From positions 1 through 64,000 of the forward strand of contig JBASOJ010000074.1 of assembly GCA_049658145.1 (NCBI GenBank): DNA of 64,000 bases, given 5' to 3'. Shown here in pieces: positions 17,337 to 25,854 of the stretch. How positions within the stretch are numbered: position 1 is the stretch's first letter; the number at the start of each line of letters is the position of its first letter. This DNA comes from UBA6100 sp049658145 (GTDB lineage Bacteria; Actinomycetota; Coriobacteriia; Anaerosomatales; Anaerosomataceae). The position numbers and the translations under genes were made by a program. Under the pieces are notes generated by a model. It made no database searches and was not told the DNA's origin. It worked only from the letters and a program-made list of their open reading frames with translations.

Positions 17337-18251
17337 CTAGCAGCCGCAGCCGACCCTCGGCTCGGGATTGGTCTCCCCGAGCACCATCCGCACGAAACGG
17401 ACGACATCGAGGGCACCGCCGGCCTCCTTGGAGGCCTGCTCCGCCTGCTGCTGGACGGTGAGGTCGGGATTCTTCACGAAGGCCTGCTCGAGAAGGCAGA
17501 ACTCCTTGAAGAACTTGTCAAGACGACCCTCGGCGATCTTCTCCTGGATGGCCTCGGGCTTGCCGGTCTCGGCGGCCTGGGCCTTGTAGATTGTCATCTC
17601 GTGCGCGACCACGTCCGCGGGCACTTCTTCGCGGCGAACCGAGATCGGCGCCGCGGCCGCGATCTGCATGGCCACGTCCTTCGCGAAGCCGCCGGCCACC
17701 GGCGATGCTGCAGCCTCAGGGGTGGCGGCGCTGAGCTCGACGAGAACACCGATATTGCCCACTCCGTGGATGTAGACGCCGATGCAACCGGCCGCCGTGG
17801 TCAGCTCGAAACGCGCGAAACGCGTGATGCCCATGTTCTCGCCAAGCTTGCTGACCGCCTCGCCGAGACGCTGCTCCACGGTGATCTCAGGACGCAGTGA
17901 GTCCGTCTGCGCCATGAGGGCGGCCACATCCGCCGGAGCGCCCTCGAGGATCTCGTTCGCGAACTCGGCCACGAGTTCCTTGAAGTTCTGGTTGCGAGCG
18001 ACGAAGTCGGTCTCGCAGTTCACTTCGAGGATGGTGCCCGTGCGGCCATCGGCGCTGACCGCCCCGCCGACGATGCCCTCGTTGGTAGCGCGACCGGCCT
18101 TCTTCGCTAGGTCGGCGAGACCCTTGGTGCGCAACACGTCGACCGCGGCCTCCATATCGCCGTCGGCCTCCATGAGCGCCTTCTTGCAGTCCATCATGCC
18201 TGCTCCGGTGGCCTCCCGAAGCTCCTTCACCATGGCAGCGGTAATCTCCAT
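17337..18251 (-). CDS. tsf: Translation elongation factor Ts
   Basis: Nucleotide exchange factor for EF-Tu. The N-terminal UBA-like start is MEITAAMVKELREATGAGMM with DCKKAL following, and the core has EVNCETDFVARN. The ATG at 18251 has GGAGG seven bases upstream; a longer open frame upstream is rejected. At 304 aa it is of the long type with the full dimerisation region. The last residues (RVGCGC) carry two cysteines, which is unusual for this protein. Confidence 0.96.
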   Translation of the reverse strand: MEITAAMVKELREATGAGMMDCKKALMEADGDMEAAVDVLRTKGLADLAKKAGRATNEGIVGGAVSADGRTGTILEVNCETDFVARNQNFKELVAEFANEILEGAPADVAALMAQTDSLRPEITVEQRLGEAVSKLGENMGITRFARFELTTAAGCIGVYIHGVGNIGVLVELSAATPEAAASPVAGGFAKDVAMQIAAAAPISVRREEVPADVVAHEMTIYKAQAAETGKPEAIQEKIAEGRLDKFFKEFCLLEQAFVKNPDLTVQQQAEQASKEAGGALDVVRFVRMVLGETNPEPRVGCGC

Positions 18252-18264
18252 CGGTCCTCCTCTA

Positions 18265-18283
18265 CCGGCCCGACGCGGGCCGG
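18265..18283 (-). other. Hairpin in the rpsB-tsf spacer
   Basis: CCGGCCC (18265-18271) pairs with GGGCCGG (18277-18283) around a 5-base loop, just upstream of the tsf ribosome-binding site. No T-run follows. It could be a processing or partial-attenuation site between the two genes. Confidence 0.4.
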
Positions 18284-18315
18284 GATACTGTCCTCGTGTG
18301 GTGACGTGCGGGGTG

Positions 18316-19164
18316 TTACTCGGCGGCCTCAACGGGTTCCGCGGCCGGCTCCGCGGCAGCGGCCTCAACGGGCTCCGGCTCGACGGCGATGGCGGCTTCG
18401 GCGGGTGCTGCCTCGGCGGCTTCGACCTGCACGGTCTCGGAAGCAGCGAAAGCGGCCGCATCCTCATCGGGCGTGCTGAGTCCGGCAGCACGACGGCCGT
18501 CGATCGCTGCGTCGGCGATCACACGGCAGATGAGCGCGACCGAACGGATCGCGTCATCGTTACCGGGGATCACGTAGTCGACCTCGTCCGGGTCGGCGTT
18601 GGTATCCACAAGGCCGATCAGCGGGATGCCGAGTCGGCGCGCCTCCTTGACTGCGATCGCTTCGCGCTTCGTGTCGACAACGAACACTGCCTTCGGCAGG
18701 TCTGACATCTCGCGGATGCCGGTGAGGTCACGCTGCAGCTTCTCAAGCTCACGGTGAAGGAGGATCGCTTCCTTCTTCGGCAGCAGGGCCATCGAACCCG
18801 ACTCTTCCATGTTCTCGAGCTCGGTCATGCGCTTGATGCGTCCACGGATGGTCACGTAGTTCGTGAGCATCCCGCCAAGCCAGCGCTGGTTGACGTACGG
18901 CTGACCCGAGCGCTCCGCTTCCTTCTGCACGGGATCCTGCGCCTGCTTCTTGGTGCCCACGAGCAGAACGGAGCCGCCACGCGCGGTGATCTCACGCACG
19001 AACTGATACGTGGTCTCGATCTCGCGAAGGGTGCGCTGGAGGTTGAGGATGTAGATGCCGTTACGCTCCGTGAAGATGTACGGCTTCATCTTCGGGTTCC
19101 AGCGGCGGGTCTGGTGGCCGAAGTGGACTCCGGCTTCGAGCAGGTTCTTCATCGATACGGACAC
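18316..19164 (-). CDS. rpsB: 30S ribosomal protein S2
   Basis: S2 of the small subunit. MKNLLEAGVHFGHQTRRWNP and the later FVVDTKREAIAVKEARRLGIP (landmarks only) identify it. The GTG at 19164 is preferred over the ATG 12 bases downstream because GGAGG is 7 bases before the GTG. At 282 aa the protein has an extra C-terminal tail of about 50 residues made mostly of Ala, Glu, Pro and Val, common in Actinomycetota. It has its own promoter and a structured leader. Confidence 0.97.
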   Translation of the reverse strand: MSVSMKNLLEAGVHFGHQTRRWNPKMKPYIFTERNGIYILNLQRTLREIETTYQFVREITARGGSVLLVGTKKQAQDPVQKEAERSGQPYVNQRWLGGMLTNYVTIRGRIKRMTELENMEESGSMALLPKKEAILLHRELEKLQRDLTGIREMSDLPKAVFVVDTKREAIAVKEARRLGIPLIGLVDTNADPDEVDYVIPGNDDAIRSVALICRVIADAAIDGRRAAGLSTPDEDAAAFAASETVQVEAAEAAPAEAAIAVEPEPVEAAAAEPAAEPVEAAE

Positions 19165-19195
19165 GGTGGTACCTCCTTCTTCGGTTGTTCCTCCG

Positions 19196-19259
19196 CCGGA
19201 TTCAACTCCCGCTACGACCCGAGGCATATGCCGCGGGCACCTCGCGCGGGATCCACCGG
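19196..19259 (-). promoter_or_regulatory. Structured leader of rpsB
   Basis: Between the promoter and the rpsB start, nested complementary segments can be read on the minus strand: an outer CCGG/CCGG pair at the ends, CCCGC with GCGGG inside, and CGAGG with CCTCG at the centre. This looks like an autoregulatory S2-binding leader, by analogy with other ribosomal protein leaders. Confidence 0.45.
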
Positions 19260-19282
19260 CGTGTGTGATAAGAGCGGGGCGT

Positions 19283-19311
19283 AGGATACCACAGCCTGAG
19301 CAAGATGCCCA
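19283..19311 (-). promoter_or_regulatory. Promoter of rpsB-tsf
   Basis: Minus-strand TGGGCA (19311-19306) and TATCCT (19288-19283) are 17 bases apart, with TGG directly before the -10 as an extended -10 element. Transcription would begin near 19276, leaving a leader of about 110 bases. Confidence 0.55.
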
Positions 19312-19338
19312 GGCAGGCTCTGCCAGCGAATGGCGCGG

Positions 19339-19938
19339 CTAGACCGAGCCGGAGAACGACTTGCCGCAGGACGGGCAGACGAACCGCGCCTCGTACCAGC
19401 CCGCCCGTTTCGGGTCGGGCACCAACTCGAGGGCGAGTTCGTTCTCGCAGGCAGGACACCACAGGCGGCGCTTCAGGGCCGCGTTCTGCACGAGCGCATC
19501 GATGTCACCGCGGGATGGGTCCGGGTAGACGACGAACGCTGCCTCCTTCTCACCGGCTGCGACGAACGCCTCGAGCACGAGCTTCACCTTCTCGGCGACG
19601 TCAGCGGGCCTCGTCTCGCTCTTGATCAGATAGTCGACCGCGCCGAGAGACACTGCACGCTCGATGGTCTCCTCTTCACCAAGATTCGTGAGCACGACGA
19701 TCGGGATGGACTGCGTGCGCGGATCCTGCTTGACCGCCTCGAGCACCTGGATACCACCCATGCGCGGCATGATCAGGTCCAGAAGGATGAGATCGAAGTG
19801 CTGCTCCCGGATCATACCGAGTGCGGCAAGCCCATCGGGCGCATCAGCCACTTCGTAACCGTCCTGAACCAGGCGATCACGATACATCCGCCTCAGTAGC
19901 TCGGTGTCCTCGACGACGAGGATGCGCTTGGGTGCCAC
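19339..19938 (-). CDS. Response regulator receiver protein with C-terminal zinc ribbon
   Basis: The first 125 residues form a CheY-like receiver: acidic pair at 10-11 (ILVVEDTE), phospho-acceptor Asp54 in LILLDLIMPRMGG, a Thr in VVLTNLG and a conserved Lys in DYLIKSE. The last 45 residues carry CPAC and CPSC, two knuckles of a rubredoxin-like zinc ribbon, in place of a DNA-binding domain. The start is GTG with GGAG 5 bases upstream. It directly follows a FliA/WhiG-type sigma factor gene (33 bases) and precedes the rpsB promoter. No histidine kinase is nearby, so its input and output are unknown. Confidence 0.9.
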   Translation of the reverse strand: MAPKRILVVEDTELLRRMYRDRLVQDGYEVADAPDGLAALGMIREQHFDLILLDLIMPRMGGIQVLEAVKQDPRTQSIPIVVLTNLGEEETIERAVSLGAVDYLIKSETRPADVAEKVKLVLEAFVAAGEKEAAFVVYPDPSRGDIDALVQNAALKRRLWCPACENELALELVPDPKRAGWYEARFVCPSCGKSFSGSV

Positions 19939-19971
19939 GACATCTCCTTTGAACTGAGGTACTCGGCCGGT

Positions 19972-20763
19972 CTACGTTGCAGGCACGAACCCTTGCGCTG
20001 CATGTAGTCGCGCGCGGAGACGAAGCACCGCCTTCGTGTGCAGCTGGCTCACTCTCGACTCCGTCACGCCCAGGACCGTCCCGATCTCCTTGAGCGTCAA
20101 ACCCTCGTAGTAGTACAGCGCGACGACGGTCTTCTCGCGCTCCGGCAATCGGTCGATAGCTCCAGCGAGTATCTCCTTGACCTCGGCGCTCTCGAAGATG
20201 TCCACCGGGTCGTCTGCGCGCTTATCGGCTATGGCAGAGAGCGGATCCTGATGTTCGTCCCGCTCGCTACCACCCACCCACATCTCCTCGAAGGAGATGA
20301 CCGATGCGTACGAGAGCTTGGTGAGGATCGATTGGAGCTCACGCGGCGCGACGCCCATCTCTGCTGCCACCTCGGCGTCATCAGGAACGCGCTTCAACCG
20401 ATTCTCGAGCGTCACATAGGCGGCCTCGAACTCGCGGGCACGGGCGCGAACCGAGCGCGGGACCCAGTCCATCGCACGGAGTTCATCGATGATCGCGCCC
20501 CTGATGCGGGCGATGGCATACGTCTCGAACTTGATGCCGCGTTCGGTGTCGAACTTCTCGATGGCATCGATCAGGCCGAAGACGCCATATGAGATGAGGT
20601 CGGATGTGTCGACCGTCTGCGGGAGGCTCGATGAGAGACGACCAGCGACGTACTTCACCAGAGGCGAGTACGTGAGTATGAGGTTCTCCCGGGCCTCCGG
20701 GTCTCCGTTATCTTTGAACGCTGCCCATGCGGCGGAAAGGTCCGACTTGGGTTCGGATCTCAT
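19972..20763 (-). CDS. whiG: RNA polymerase sigma factor of the FliA/SigD/WhiG group
   Basis: Group 3 sigma factor of 263 aa. Region 2 has LVKYVAGRLSSSLP, DLISYGVFGLIDAIEKFD and KFETYAIARIRGAIID with DELRAMDWVPRSVR; region 4 has LPEREKTVVALYYYEGLTLKEIG and the helix-turn-helix TESRVSQLHTKAV. In flagellated bacteria this group drives motility genes; in streptomycetes WhiG drives sporulation. Its place just upstream of rpsB matches sigD at the end of the B. subtilis fla/che operon, but no flagellar gene is here. The ATG follows GGAGG by 9 bases. The anti-sigma partner is not visible. Confidence 0.9.
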   Translation of the reverse strand: MRSEPKSDLSAAWAAFKDNGDPEARENLILTYSPLVKYVAGRLSSSLPQTVDTSDLISYGVFGLIDAIEKFDTERGIKFETYAIARIRGAIIDELRAMDWVPRSVRARAREFEAAYVTLENRLKRVPDDAEVAAEMGVAPRELQSILTKLSYASVISFEEMWVGGSERDEHQDPLSAIADKRADDPVDIFESAEVKEILAGAIDRLPEREKTVVALYYYEGLTLKEIGTVLGVTESRVSQLHTKAVLRLRARLHAAQGFVPAT

Positions 20764-20778
20764 ACAGTCTGGCCTCCG

Positions 20779-21681
20779 TCAGGCCCGAGGATGTGCCCCT
20801 TTATGTACGTCACGCAGGTGTTTCGTACTCACGTGAGTATAGATTTGGGTGGTTGAGAGCGCAACGTGGCCGAGAAGCTCCTGTACGGTGCGCAGATCTG
20901 CACCGTTCTCGAGTAAGTGCGTAGCGAACGAATGGCGCAGCGCATGGGGTGTCACCTGTGCGGATGCGCCCATCGCCGCGAGATGCTTCTCCATCATACG
21001 CCGGATCCCACCATCGGTGAGGCGTGTGCCCAAGCGATTCAGGAAGAACGCGCTTCCTGATGAACCGCCCTGCAGCCGGGTCCTTCCCGCGGCCAGGTAT
21101 TCGCGCAGCAGCCGGACTGCGGCGGGGTGCATGGGCACGATCCGCTCACGGGAACCCTTGCCCATCACGCGCACGGTGCCTCCGGCAAGATCGACGTCCC
21201 CCAGGTCGAGCCCGCTCAACTCCGACACGCGCACGCCCGTCGCGTACAGCAACTCGAGGATCGCGGCATCACGCAGGCCGAGTGGCGTGCTGACATCCGG
21301 TGTGGCGAGAAGGTCCGCTACGAGCTGCTCGGGCGCGATCCCGGGAAGCGTTCGCTGCAGCCGCGGTGTCGAAAGCACGGCCGCCGGACTGCCGCTGGCG
21401 TAGCCACGCATGACGAGGTAGCGGTACAGGGAGCGGACCGCGGCCAGGCGACGCGCGATCGTACGCTTCGCGTAGCGCGCGCGGTCGAGTTCCGCGAGGA
21501 ATCGGCGCAACCTGCGATGGTCGGCGTCGAGGATGTGCACGTTCTCGCGCTCGGCCCATGCGAGGAACGAGGTCAGGTCCGCCGAGTAGGCCTTCACGGT
21601 GTTGGGTGAGAGATTGCGCTCCACCCGCAAATGCGTGATGAACTCGTCGACCAGCGCCTCCGATGTCCGCCGATCACTCAT
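20779..21681 (-). CDS. xerD: Tyrosine recombinase XerC/XerD
   Basis: Site-specific recombinase that resolves chromosome dimers at dif. The N-terminal SAM-like domain starts with FITHLRVERNLSPNTVKAY; the catalytic domain has the Arg of ATGVRVSELSGL, HALRHSFATHLLENGAD (His-x-x-Arg and second His region), ELLGHVALSTTQIYTHV with the nucleophilic Tyr. At 300 aa it is of normal size and close to XerC/XerD rather than a phage integrase; its position after trmFO matches codV/xerC in Bacillota. It may be the only Xer protein or one of a pair. Confidence 0.92.
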   Translation of the reverse strand: MSDRRTSEALVDEFITHLRVERNLSPNTVKAYSADLTSFLAWAERENVHILDADHRRLRRFLAELDRARYAKRTIARRLAAVRSLYRYLVMRGYASGSPAAVLSTPRLQRTLPGIAPEQLVADLLATPDVSTPLGLRDAAILELLYATGVRVSELSGLDLGDVDLAGGTVRVMGKGSRERIVPMHPAAVRLLREYLAAGRTRLQGGSSGSAFFLNRLGTRLTDGGIRRMMEKHLAAMGASAQVTPHALRHSFATHLLENGADLRTVQELLGHVALSTTQIYTHVSTKHLRDVHKGAHPRA

Positions 21682-23057
21682 CGCTGGCTCGCCTCGAGGT
21701 GCGTACCGGTCACAGCGGCGCGACCCAGTCCCGGCGACGGGATCCGAAGGTCGTCCCGGAGCAGCAGCGCCTCGTCGCGGTCGGCTGTCGCCCGCTCCGA
21801 ATACGCTGCGTAACGACGCTGCTTCCCCGATACACGCATATCGAGTGGCGGAACGAGGCCGAAGTTCACGTGCATCGGCTGATACGGGTGTGTATCAGGA
21901 TCTGTGGCGTAGGCCAGTAGCGCACCGAGTGCTGTCGTGGAGGGTAGCACGAACGGAGGGAGGTTCTTGCGGGCGGTCCAGACGTCCAATGCGGCGATCA
22001 GCCCGGTGGCCGCAGCCTCCAGATAGCCTTCAGTCCCCGACAGTTGACCGGCGATCCGGACACGCGGCTCGGCGTGAAGCGCCAGACCCGGGGTGAGCAG
22101 TCGCGGAGCGTCTACGAAGGTGTTGCGGTGCATCACCCCATAGCGCAGGAACTCGGCGCGCTCCAGACCGGGGATGAGTCGCAGCACGCGGTCCTGTTCC
22201 CCGAACGTGAGATTCGTCTGGAAGCCTACGAGGTTGAACGCTGACGCCGCACGGTTCTCGGGGCGCAGCTGCACCACCGCCCAAGGGCGCTCTCCCGTGC
22301 GGGGATCCACAAGGCCCACGGGTTTGAGCGCGCCGTAACGGAGTGCATCGGCACCCGTGCGCGCGATCTCCTCCACCGGCTGGCATGCCTGGAAGAGTTC
22401 GCGCCGTTCGAAGTCCTTTGCGTGGGTGCGCCGGGCATCGACGAGTGACTTCACCAGGCGCTCGTACTCCTCACGATCGAGCGGACAATTCAGATAGTCC
22501 GCACCGCCACCCTTATCCCAGCGCGAGGCCGGGAATACGCGGCTCGCATCGATCGACGAGGCGTCGACGATCGGGGCGGCCGCATCGAAGAACGCCAGCC
22601 GCTCGGTGCCGACCAGTGCGGACAGAGCCGGTTGCAGCCCATCGCTCGTGAGCGGTCCGGTTGCGATGATCACATCGCCCCCCGGGATGTCGACCGCCTC
22701 TCCTCGAGTGACCGTGATCAGCGGATGGCCGCTGATGACGTCGGTGACGAGCGATGAGAACGCCGCTCGGTCTACCGCGAGTGCCGCTCCCGCGGGAACC
22801 GCCGTGGCCCGTGCCGCCGCCACGATGACGGACCCGAGCGCTTCGAGTTCACGCTTGAGCAAGCCGGACGCGGTGTGCGGATCGTCGCTCTTCAGGGAGT
22901 TCGAACAGACGAGTTCCGCGAAGTCAGCGCTGTGGTGGGCAGGGCTCGATACATCCGGCCGCATCTCCAGCAGACGTACAGGTATCCCGCGCGAGGCGAT
23001 CTGCCAGGCGGCCTCAGAGCCCGCCATCCCCGCGCCTATGATGGTGACCTGATCCAA
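21678..23057 (-). CDS. trmFO: Folate/FAD-dependent tRNA m5U54 methyltransferase
   Basis: Flavoprotein that methylates U54 of tRNA with methylenetetrahydrofolate. The FAD loop VTIIGAGMAGSEAAWQ, LLEMRPDVSSPAHH, LVCSNSLKSDDP and a VNFGLVPPL segment identify it. The start is read as TTG at 23057 with AAGGAG about 9 bases upstream, since no ATG or GTG lies close and the family begins right before this FAD loop. At 459 aa it is slightly longer than usual. It overlaps xerD by ATGA. Confidence 0.94.
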   Translation of the reverse strand: MDQVTIIGAGMAGSEAAWQIASRGIPVRLLEMRPDVSSPAHHSADFAELVCSNSLKSDDPHTASGLLKRELEALGSVIVAAARATAVPAGAALAVDRAAFSSLVTDVISGHPLITVTRGEAVDIPGGDVIIATGPLTSDGLQPALSALVGTERLAFFDAAAPIVDASSIDASRVFPASRWDKGGGADYLNCPLDREEYERLVKSLVDARRTHAKDFERRELFQACQPVEEIARTGADALRYGALKPVGLVDPRTGERPWAVVQLRPENRAASAFNLVGFQTNLTFGEQDRVLRLIPGLERAEFLRYGVMHRNTFVDAPRLLTPGLALHAEPRVRIAGQLSGTEGYLEAAATGLIAALDVWTARKNLPPFVLPSTTALGALLAYATDPDTHPYQPMHVNFGLVPPLDMRVSGKQRRYAAYSERATADRDEALLLRDDLRIPSPGLGRAAVTGTHLEASQR

Positions 23058-23108
23058 CCCGTGATGCTCCTTCTCGCCTCGGCGGCAATTGTACGGCACC
23101 CGGGGGCC

Positions 23109-23957
23109 TCATCGACTGCCTATACCGTACCTCCCATCGGGATACCGCGCGATCAGCCCGCGAGCCTCCAGTGCCCCCAGCGTACGCGCCATCTGGACGA
23201 TGTCGAGGCCCAGGCTGCGTGCCAGATCGTCCGGGCGCATCGGGTCGGCCGTCAGTGCGCGAACCACGCTGTCGCGCTGGGTGTCCGGAGCGGGCCCGCT
23301 TCGGCCCTCCAGCCCCAGGCTCGACGCCAGGTCGGCCACATCGTTCACCACTGTCGCGCCCTGGCGTATCAGGCGGTTCGACCCACGCGACTCGGGCGAG
23401 AAGATGGACCCGGGCACCGCTAGGACCTCACGGCCTGCGTCCAATGCTGCATCCGCCGTGCCGAAGGTTCCGCTCGGGAGCCCGGCTTCGACGACAAGTA
23501 CCGCGGATGCGAGACCCGCGATGATCCGGTTGCGACGGGCGAACGCGAAGCGCAAAGGCTCTTGGCCGAACGGACACTCGGAGACAACGGCGGACCGCTG
23601 CCGCATGTCGCTCAGGATGCCCGCCGACCGTCGCGGGTAGTCGACATCCGGGCCGCAGCCCAGAACGGCCACGGTGCTCCCGCCGACCTCGAGTGCCGCG
23701 GTGTGCGCCTCACGATCACACCCGATGGCCGCGCCCGAGATGACCGTGACTCCAGCGGACGCGGCCCAGCCGGCCAGGAGTCGTGCGGCGCGGATGCCGT
23801 ACGGTGTCGCATGCCGCGCACCAACGATCGCGAGACCCGGTACGAGCGCGGCCGGGTCCCCGATACCGTAGAGCGCCTTCGGCGGATCGGGGATCTCCGC
23901 CAACTGCGATGGGTACTCCGGCGATCCCCTGTGAAGGACGAACCTCTCCCCTCTCAC
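23109..23957 (-). CDS. dprA: DNA-processing protein DprA
   Basis: Single-strand DNA-binding loader of RecA during natural transformation. The Rossmann-like core has AIVGARHATPYG, SGAAIGCDREAHTAAL, VLGCGPDVDYPR and RNRIIAGLASAVLVVEAG with the SGTFGTA segment; the C-terminal 60 residues form a winged-helix domain. The GTG at 23957 forms a GTGA overlap with comM and has GGGAG 5 bases upstream; a GTG at 23969 is also possible. Its pairing with comM suggests natural competence or DNA-uptake processing. Confidence 0.94.
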   Translation of the reverse strand: MRGERFVLHRGSPEYPSQLAEIPDPPKALYGIGDPAALVPGLAIVGARHATPYGIRAARLLAGWAASAGVTVISGAAIGCDREAHTAALEVGGSTVAVLGCGPDVDYPRRSAGILSDMRQRSAVVSECPFGQEPLRFAFARRNRIIAGLASAVLVVEAGLPSGTFGTADAALDAGREVLAVPGSIFSPESRGSNRLIRQGATVVNDVADLASSLGLEGRSGPAPDTQRDSVVRALTADPMRPDDLARSLGLDIVQMARTLGALEARGLIARYPDGRYGIGSR

Positions 23958-25414
23958 AGCGACTCCCACGTTCGGTAGCCGAGTGCCTCGGCCACATGCT
24001 CCTCGCCGATGGTTCGCTCCCGCGCGAGGTCCGCGATCGTACGTGCCACGCGAAGCATGCGTGTGACGCCCCGTCCCGACAGGCTGGATCGTCGGGCCGC
24101 GGTCTCAAGCAGTATGCGGGCGCGAGGGTCGAGGTATCGCCTGATCTCCCCGTGACCGCGAGTGAGCGCATACTCCCTCGCTCGAAGCACCCGCTCCCTC
24201 GCCTCCGACGACGGACGGGCGTCGATCTCGCTACCGATGAGAAGAGCGGGATCGATCCTGTCGACCCGGACGGACATGTCCATCCGATCATAGAGCGGCC
24301 CGCCGATACGAGCGTTGTAGCGAGACACCGCGGACGGCGGGCAGCTGCAGGCGCGCTGAATGTCGCCTGCGTAGCCGCACGGGCATGGATTCATCGCGGC
24401 GACCACGGTGACGCGGGCCGGATAGCGGATGGCTCCATTCGCGCGCACAAGCGTGACAGCGCCCTCCTCGATGGGCTGTCTGAGCGCCTGCAAGGCACCC
24501 GGCCCGAACTCGGGGAGCTCGTCGAGGAACAGAACACCCGTATGGGCGAGCGAGATCTCGCCGGGGATCGGCGGCGTGCCCCCACCCACGAGGCCGGCGA
24601 TCGAACACGAGTGATGCGGGGCGCGAAACGGGCGCACGCCGGCCAGACAGGGGAGCGGGTCCCTTCCCGCAACAGAGTAGACGAGTGCCGCCTCCAGGCG
24701 CTCGGAGGGCTCCAGCGGCGGCAGCAGGCCGCACAGAGCCTTCGCGAGCATGGTCTTGCCCGATCCGGGCGGGCCGACGAACAGCATGTTGTGCCCGCCG
24801 GTGGCAGCGATCTCCAGACAGCGCTTAGCGCTCTCGTGGCCCGCGATGTCTGCGAGGTCCACCGCCACACCGCATGAAGGAGGAGGTCCCGCGCTCCTGT
24901 CGTTCTCCACCTCCGGCAGACCGGTTCGCACCCCCGCGATGGTGGACACGGGCCGATAATGAAGGTCAGGTACGGCAGCGACCACCCCCGCCGCATCCGC
25001 GGGACCCAGCAGCGCGCGGCGCTGGCCGGAAGCGGCAACCGCGTGTGCCAGCATCCCGGGTACCGCCCTCACAGTACCGTCCAATCCCAACTCACCGACC
25101 GCGTTGATGCCCGCGAAGGCACTGCAGGGAAGTTGTCCGGTGGCACACAGCACCGCGAGCGCGATGGGAAGATCGAAACCGGTGCCGTGCTTTCGCAAAG
25201 GTGCGGGTGCCAGATTGACGATCACCCGTGCGTTGGGAAACTCATAGCCGGACGATCTGAGTGCTGCGCGGACGCGGTCGCGCGCCTCCTGGACCGCGGC
25301 ATCGGCAAGCCCGACGATGCCGAACACCGGCAGGCCGGCGGAGACGTCGGCCTGCACCTCCACAGGCACGGCGTCCACACCCACTAGCGTCGCAGTCGCG
25401 ATGGTCGCCTGCAT
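23954..25414 (-). CDS. comM: YifB/ComM family AAA+ protein (Mg-chelatase-like)
   Basis: Hexameric helicase of the ComM family that extends branch migration during transformation. The N-terminal ChlI-like domain is followed by Walker A FVGPPGSGKTMLAKAL, Walker B VLFLDELPEF, the MNPCPCGYAGD zinc-like loop, and the C-terminal Mg_chelatase_C domain ending with LARERTIGEEHVAEAL. Length 486 aa is normal. It overlaps dprA by 4 bases and follows yraN by 7. Confidence 0.95.
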   Translation of the reverse strand: MQATIATATLVGVDAVPVEVQADVSAGLPVFGIVGLADAAVQEARDRVRAALRSSGYEFPNARVIVNLAPAPLRKHGTGFDLPIALAVLCATGQLPCSAFAGINAVGELGLDGTVRAVPGMLAHAVAASGQRRALLGPADAAGVVAAVPDLHYRPVSTIAGVRTGLPEVENDRSAGPPPSCGVAVDLADIAGHESAKRCLEIAATGGHNMLFVGPPGSGKTMLAKALCGLLPPLEPSERLEAALVYSVAGRDPLPCLAGVRPFRAPHHSCSIAGLVGGGTPPIPGEISLAHTGVLFLDELPEFGPGALQALRQPIEEGAVTLVRANGAIRYPARVTVVAAMNPCPCGYAGDIQRACSCPPSAVSRYNARIGGPLYDRMDMSVRVDRIDPALLIGSEIDARPSSEARERVLRAREYALTRGHGEIRRYLDPRARILLETAARRSSLSGRGVTRMLRVARTIADLARERTIGEEHVAEALGYRTWESL

Positions 25415-25421
25415 GCCCGAC

Positions 25422-25784
25422 CTACTCGGCTTCGAACGCGGCGCGGTAGTGCCGAAGGAGCGCGCGATCGTCGGCGATCACCCGCACGGCGATGACATCG
25501 AAACGCGTCGGGCACGGCTCGAGTCCCTGTGAGGTGACATACGACCCGGCCAGACGCACAAGCCGTCGGCGCTTCGTTGCGGAGATCGCCTCTTCAGGCG
25601 TGCCCTGTGCCACCGACAGGCGCGTCTTCACCTCACAGATCACGAGTGTTTCGCCATCGAGCGCGACGATGTCGAGCTCCCCGCGTCCGTCGCGCCAGTT
25701 GCGCTCGACCACCCGCATCCCCGAACGCTCAAGGTATGCCACTGCAGCATCCTCGCCACGCCGGCCGATCTCGTTCTTGTCCAT
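25422..25784 (-). CDS. yraN: YraN/UPF0102 endonuclease-like protein
   Basis: Small protein (120 aa) with a PD-(D/E)xK nuclease fold: GRRGEDAAVAYLERSG, then GELDIVALDGETLVICEVKTR (landmark) containing the acidic pair and Lys. It commonly lies next to rnhB and is associated with DNA processing; its true substrate is not known. The ATG at 25784 has GAGGAG 5 bases upstream. That SD lies inside a possible hairpin (25785-25814). Confidence 0.9.
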   Translation of the reverse strand: MDKNEIGRRGEDAAVAYLERSGMRVVERNWRDGRGELDIVALDGETLVICEVKTRLSVAQGTPEEAISATKRRRLVRLAGSYVTSQGLEPCPTRFDVIAVRVIADDRALLRHYRAAFEAE

Positions 25785-25814
25785 GTCACTCCTCTCGTAG
25801 GAAAGGAGCGTGAC
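25785..25814 (-). other. Hairpin covering the yraN ribosome-binding site
   Basis: On the minus strand GTCAC then TCCT pair with AGGA then GTGAC, with a two-base bulge and a 10-base loop. The AGGA half is the SD of yraN and the stem ends directly before the ATG, so folding would hide the start. Confidence 0.4.
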
Positions 25815-25854
25815 ATGGGGTGTGAAACGGACGGTAAGCTGGATCCGAACCCCG

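Noticed and set aside
20779..21681. Tyrosine recombinase as sign of a prophage or integrative element
   Set aside because: The protein is Xer-like, in a conserved trmFO-xer context, and no phage genes or attachment repeats flank it.
23958..23969. Upstream GTG start for dprA
   Set aside because: The GTG at 23957 has GGGAG at proper distance and forms the GTGA overlap with comM.
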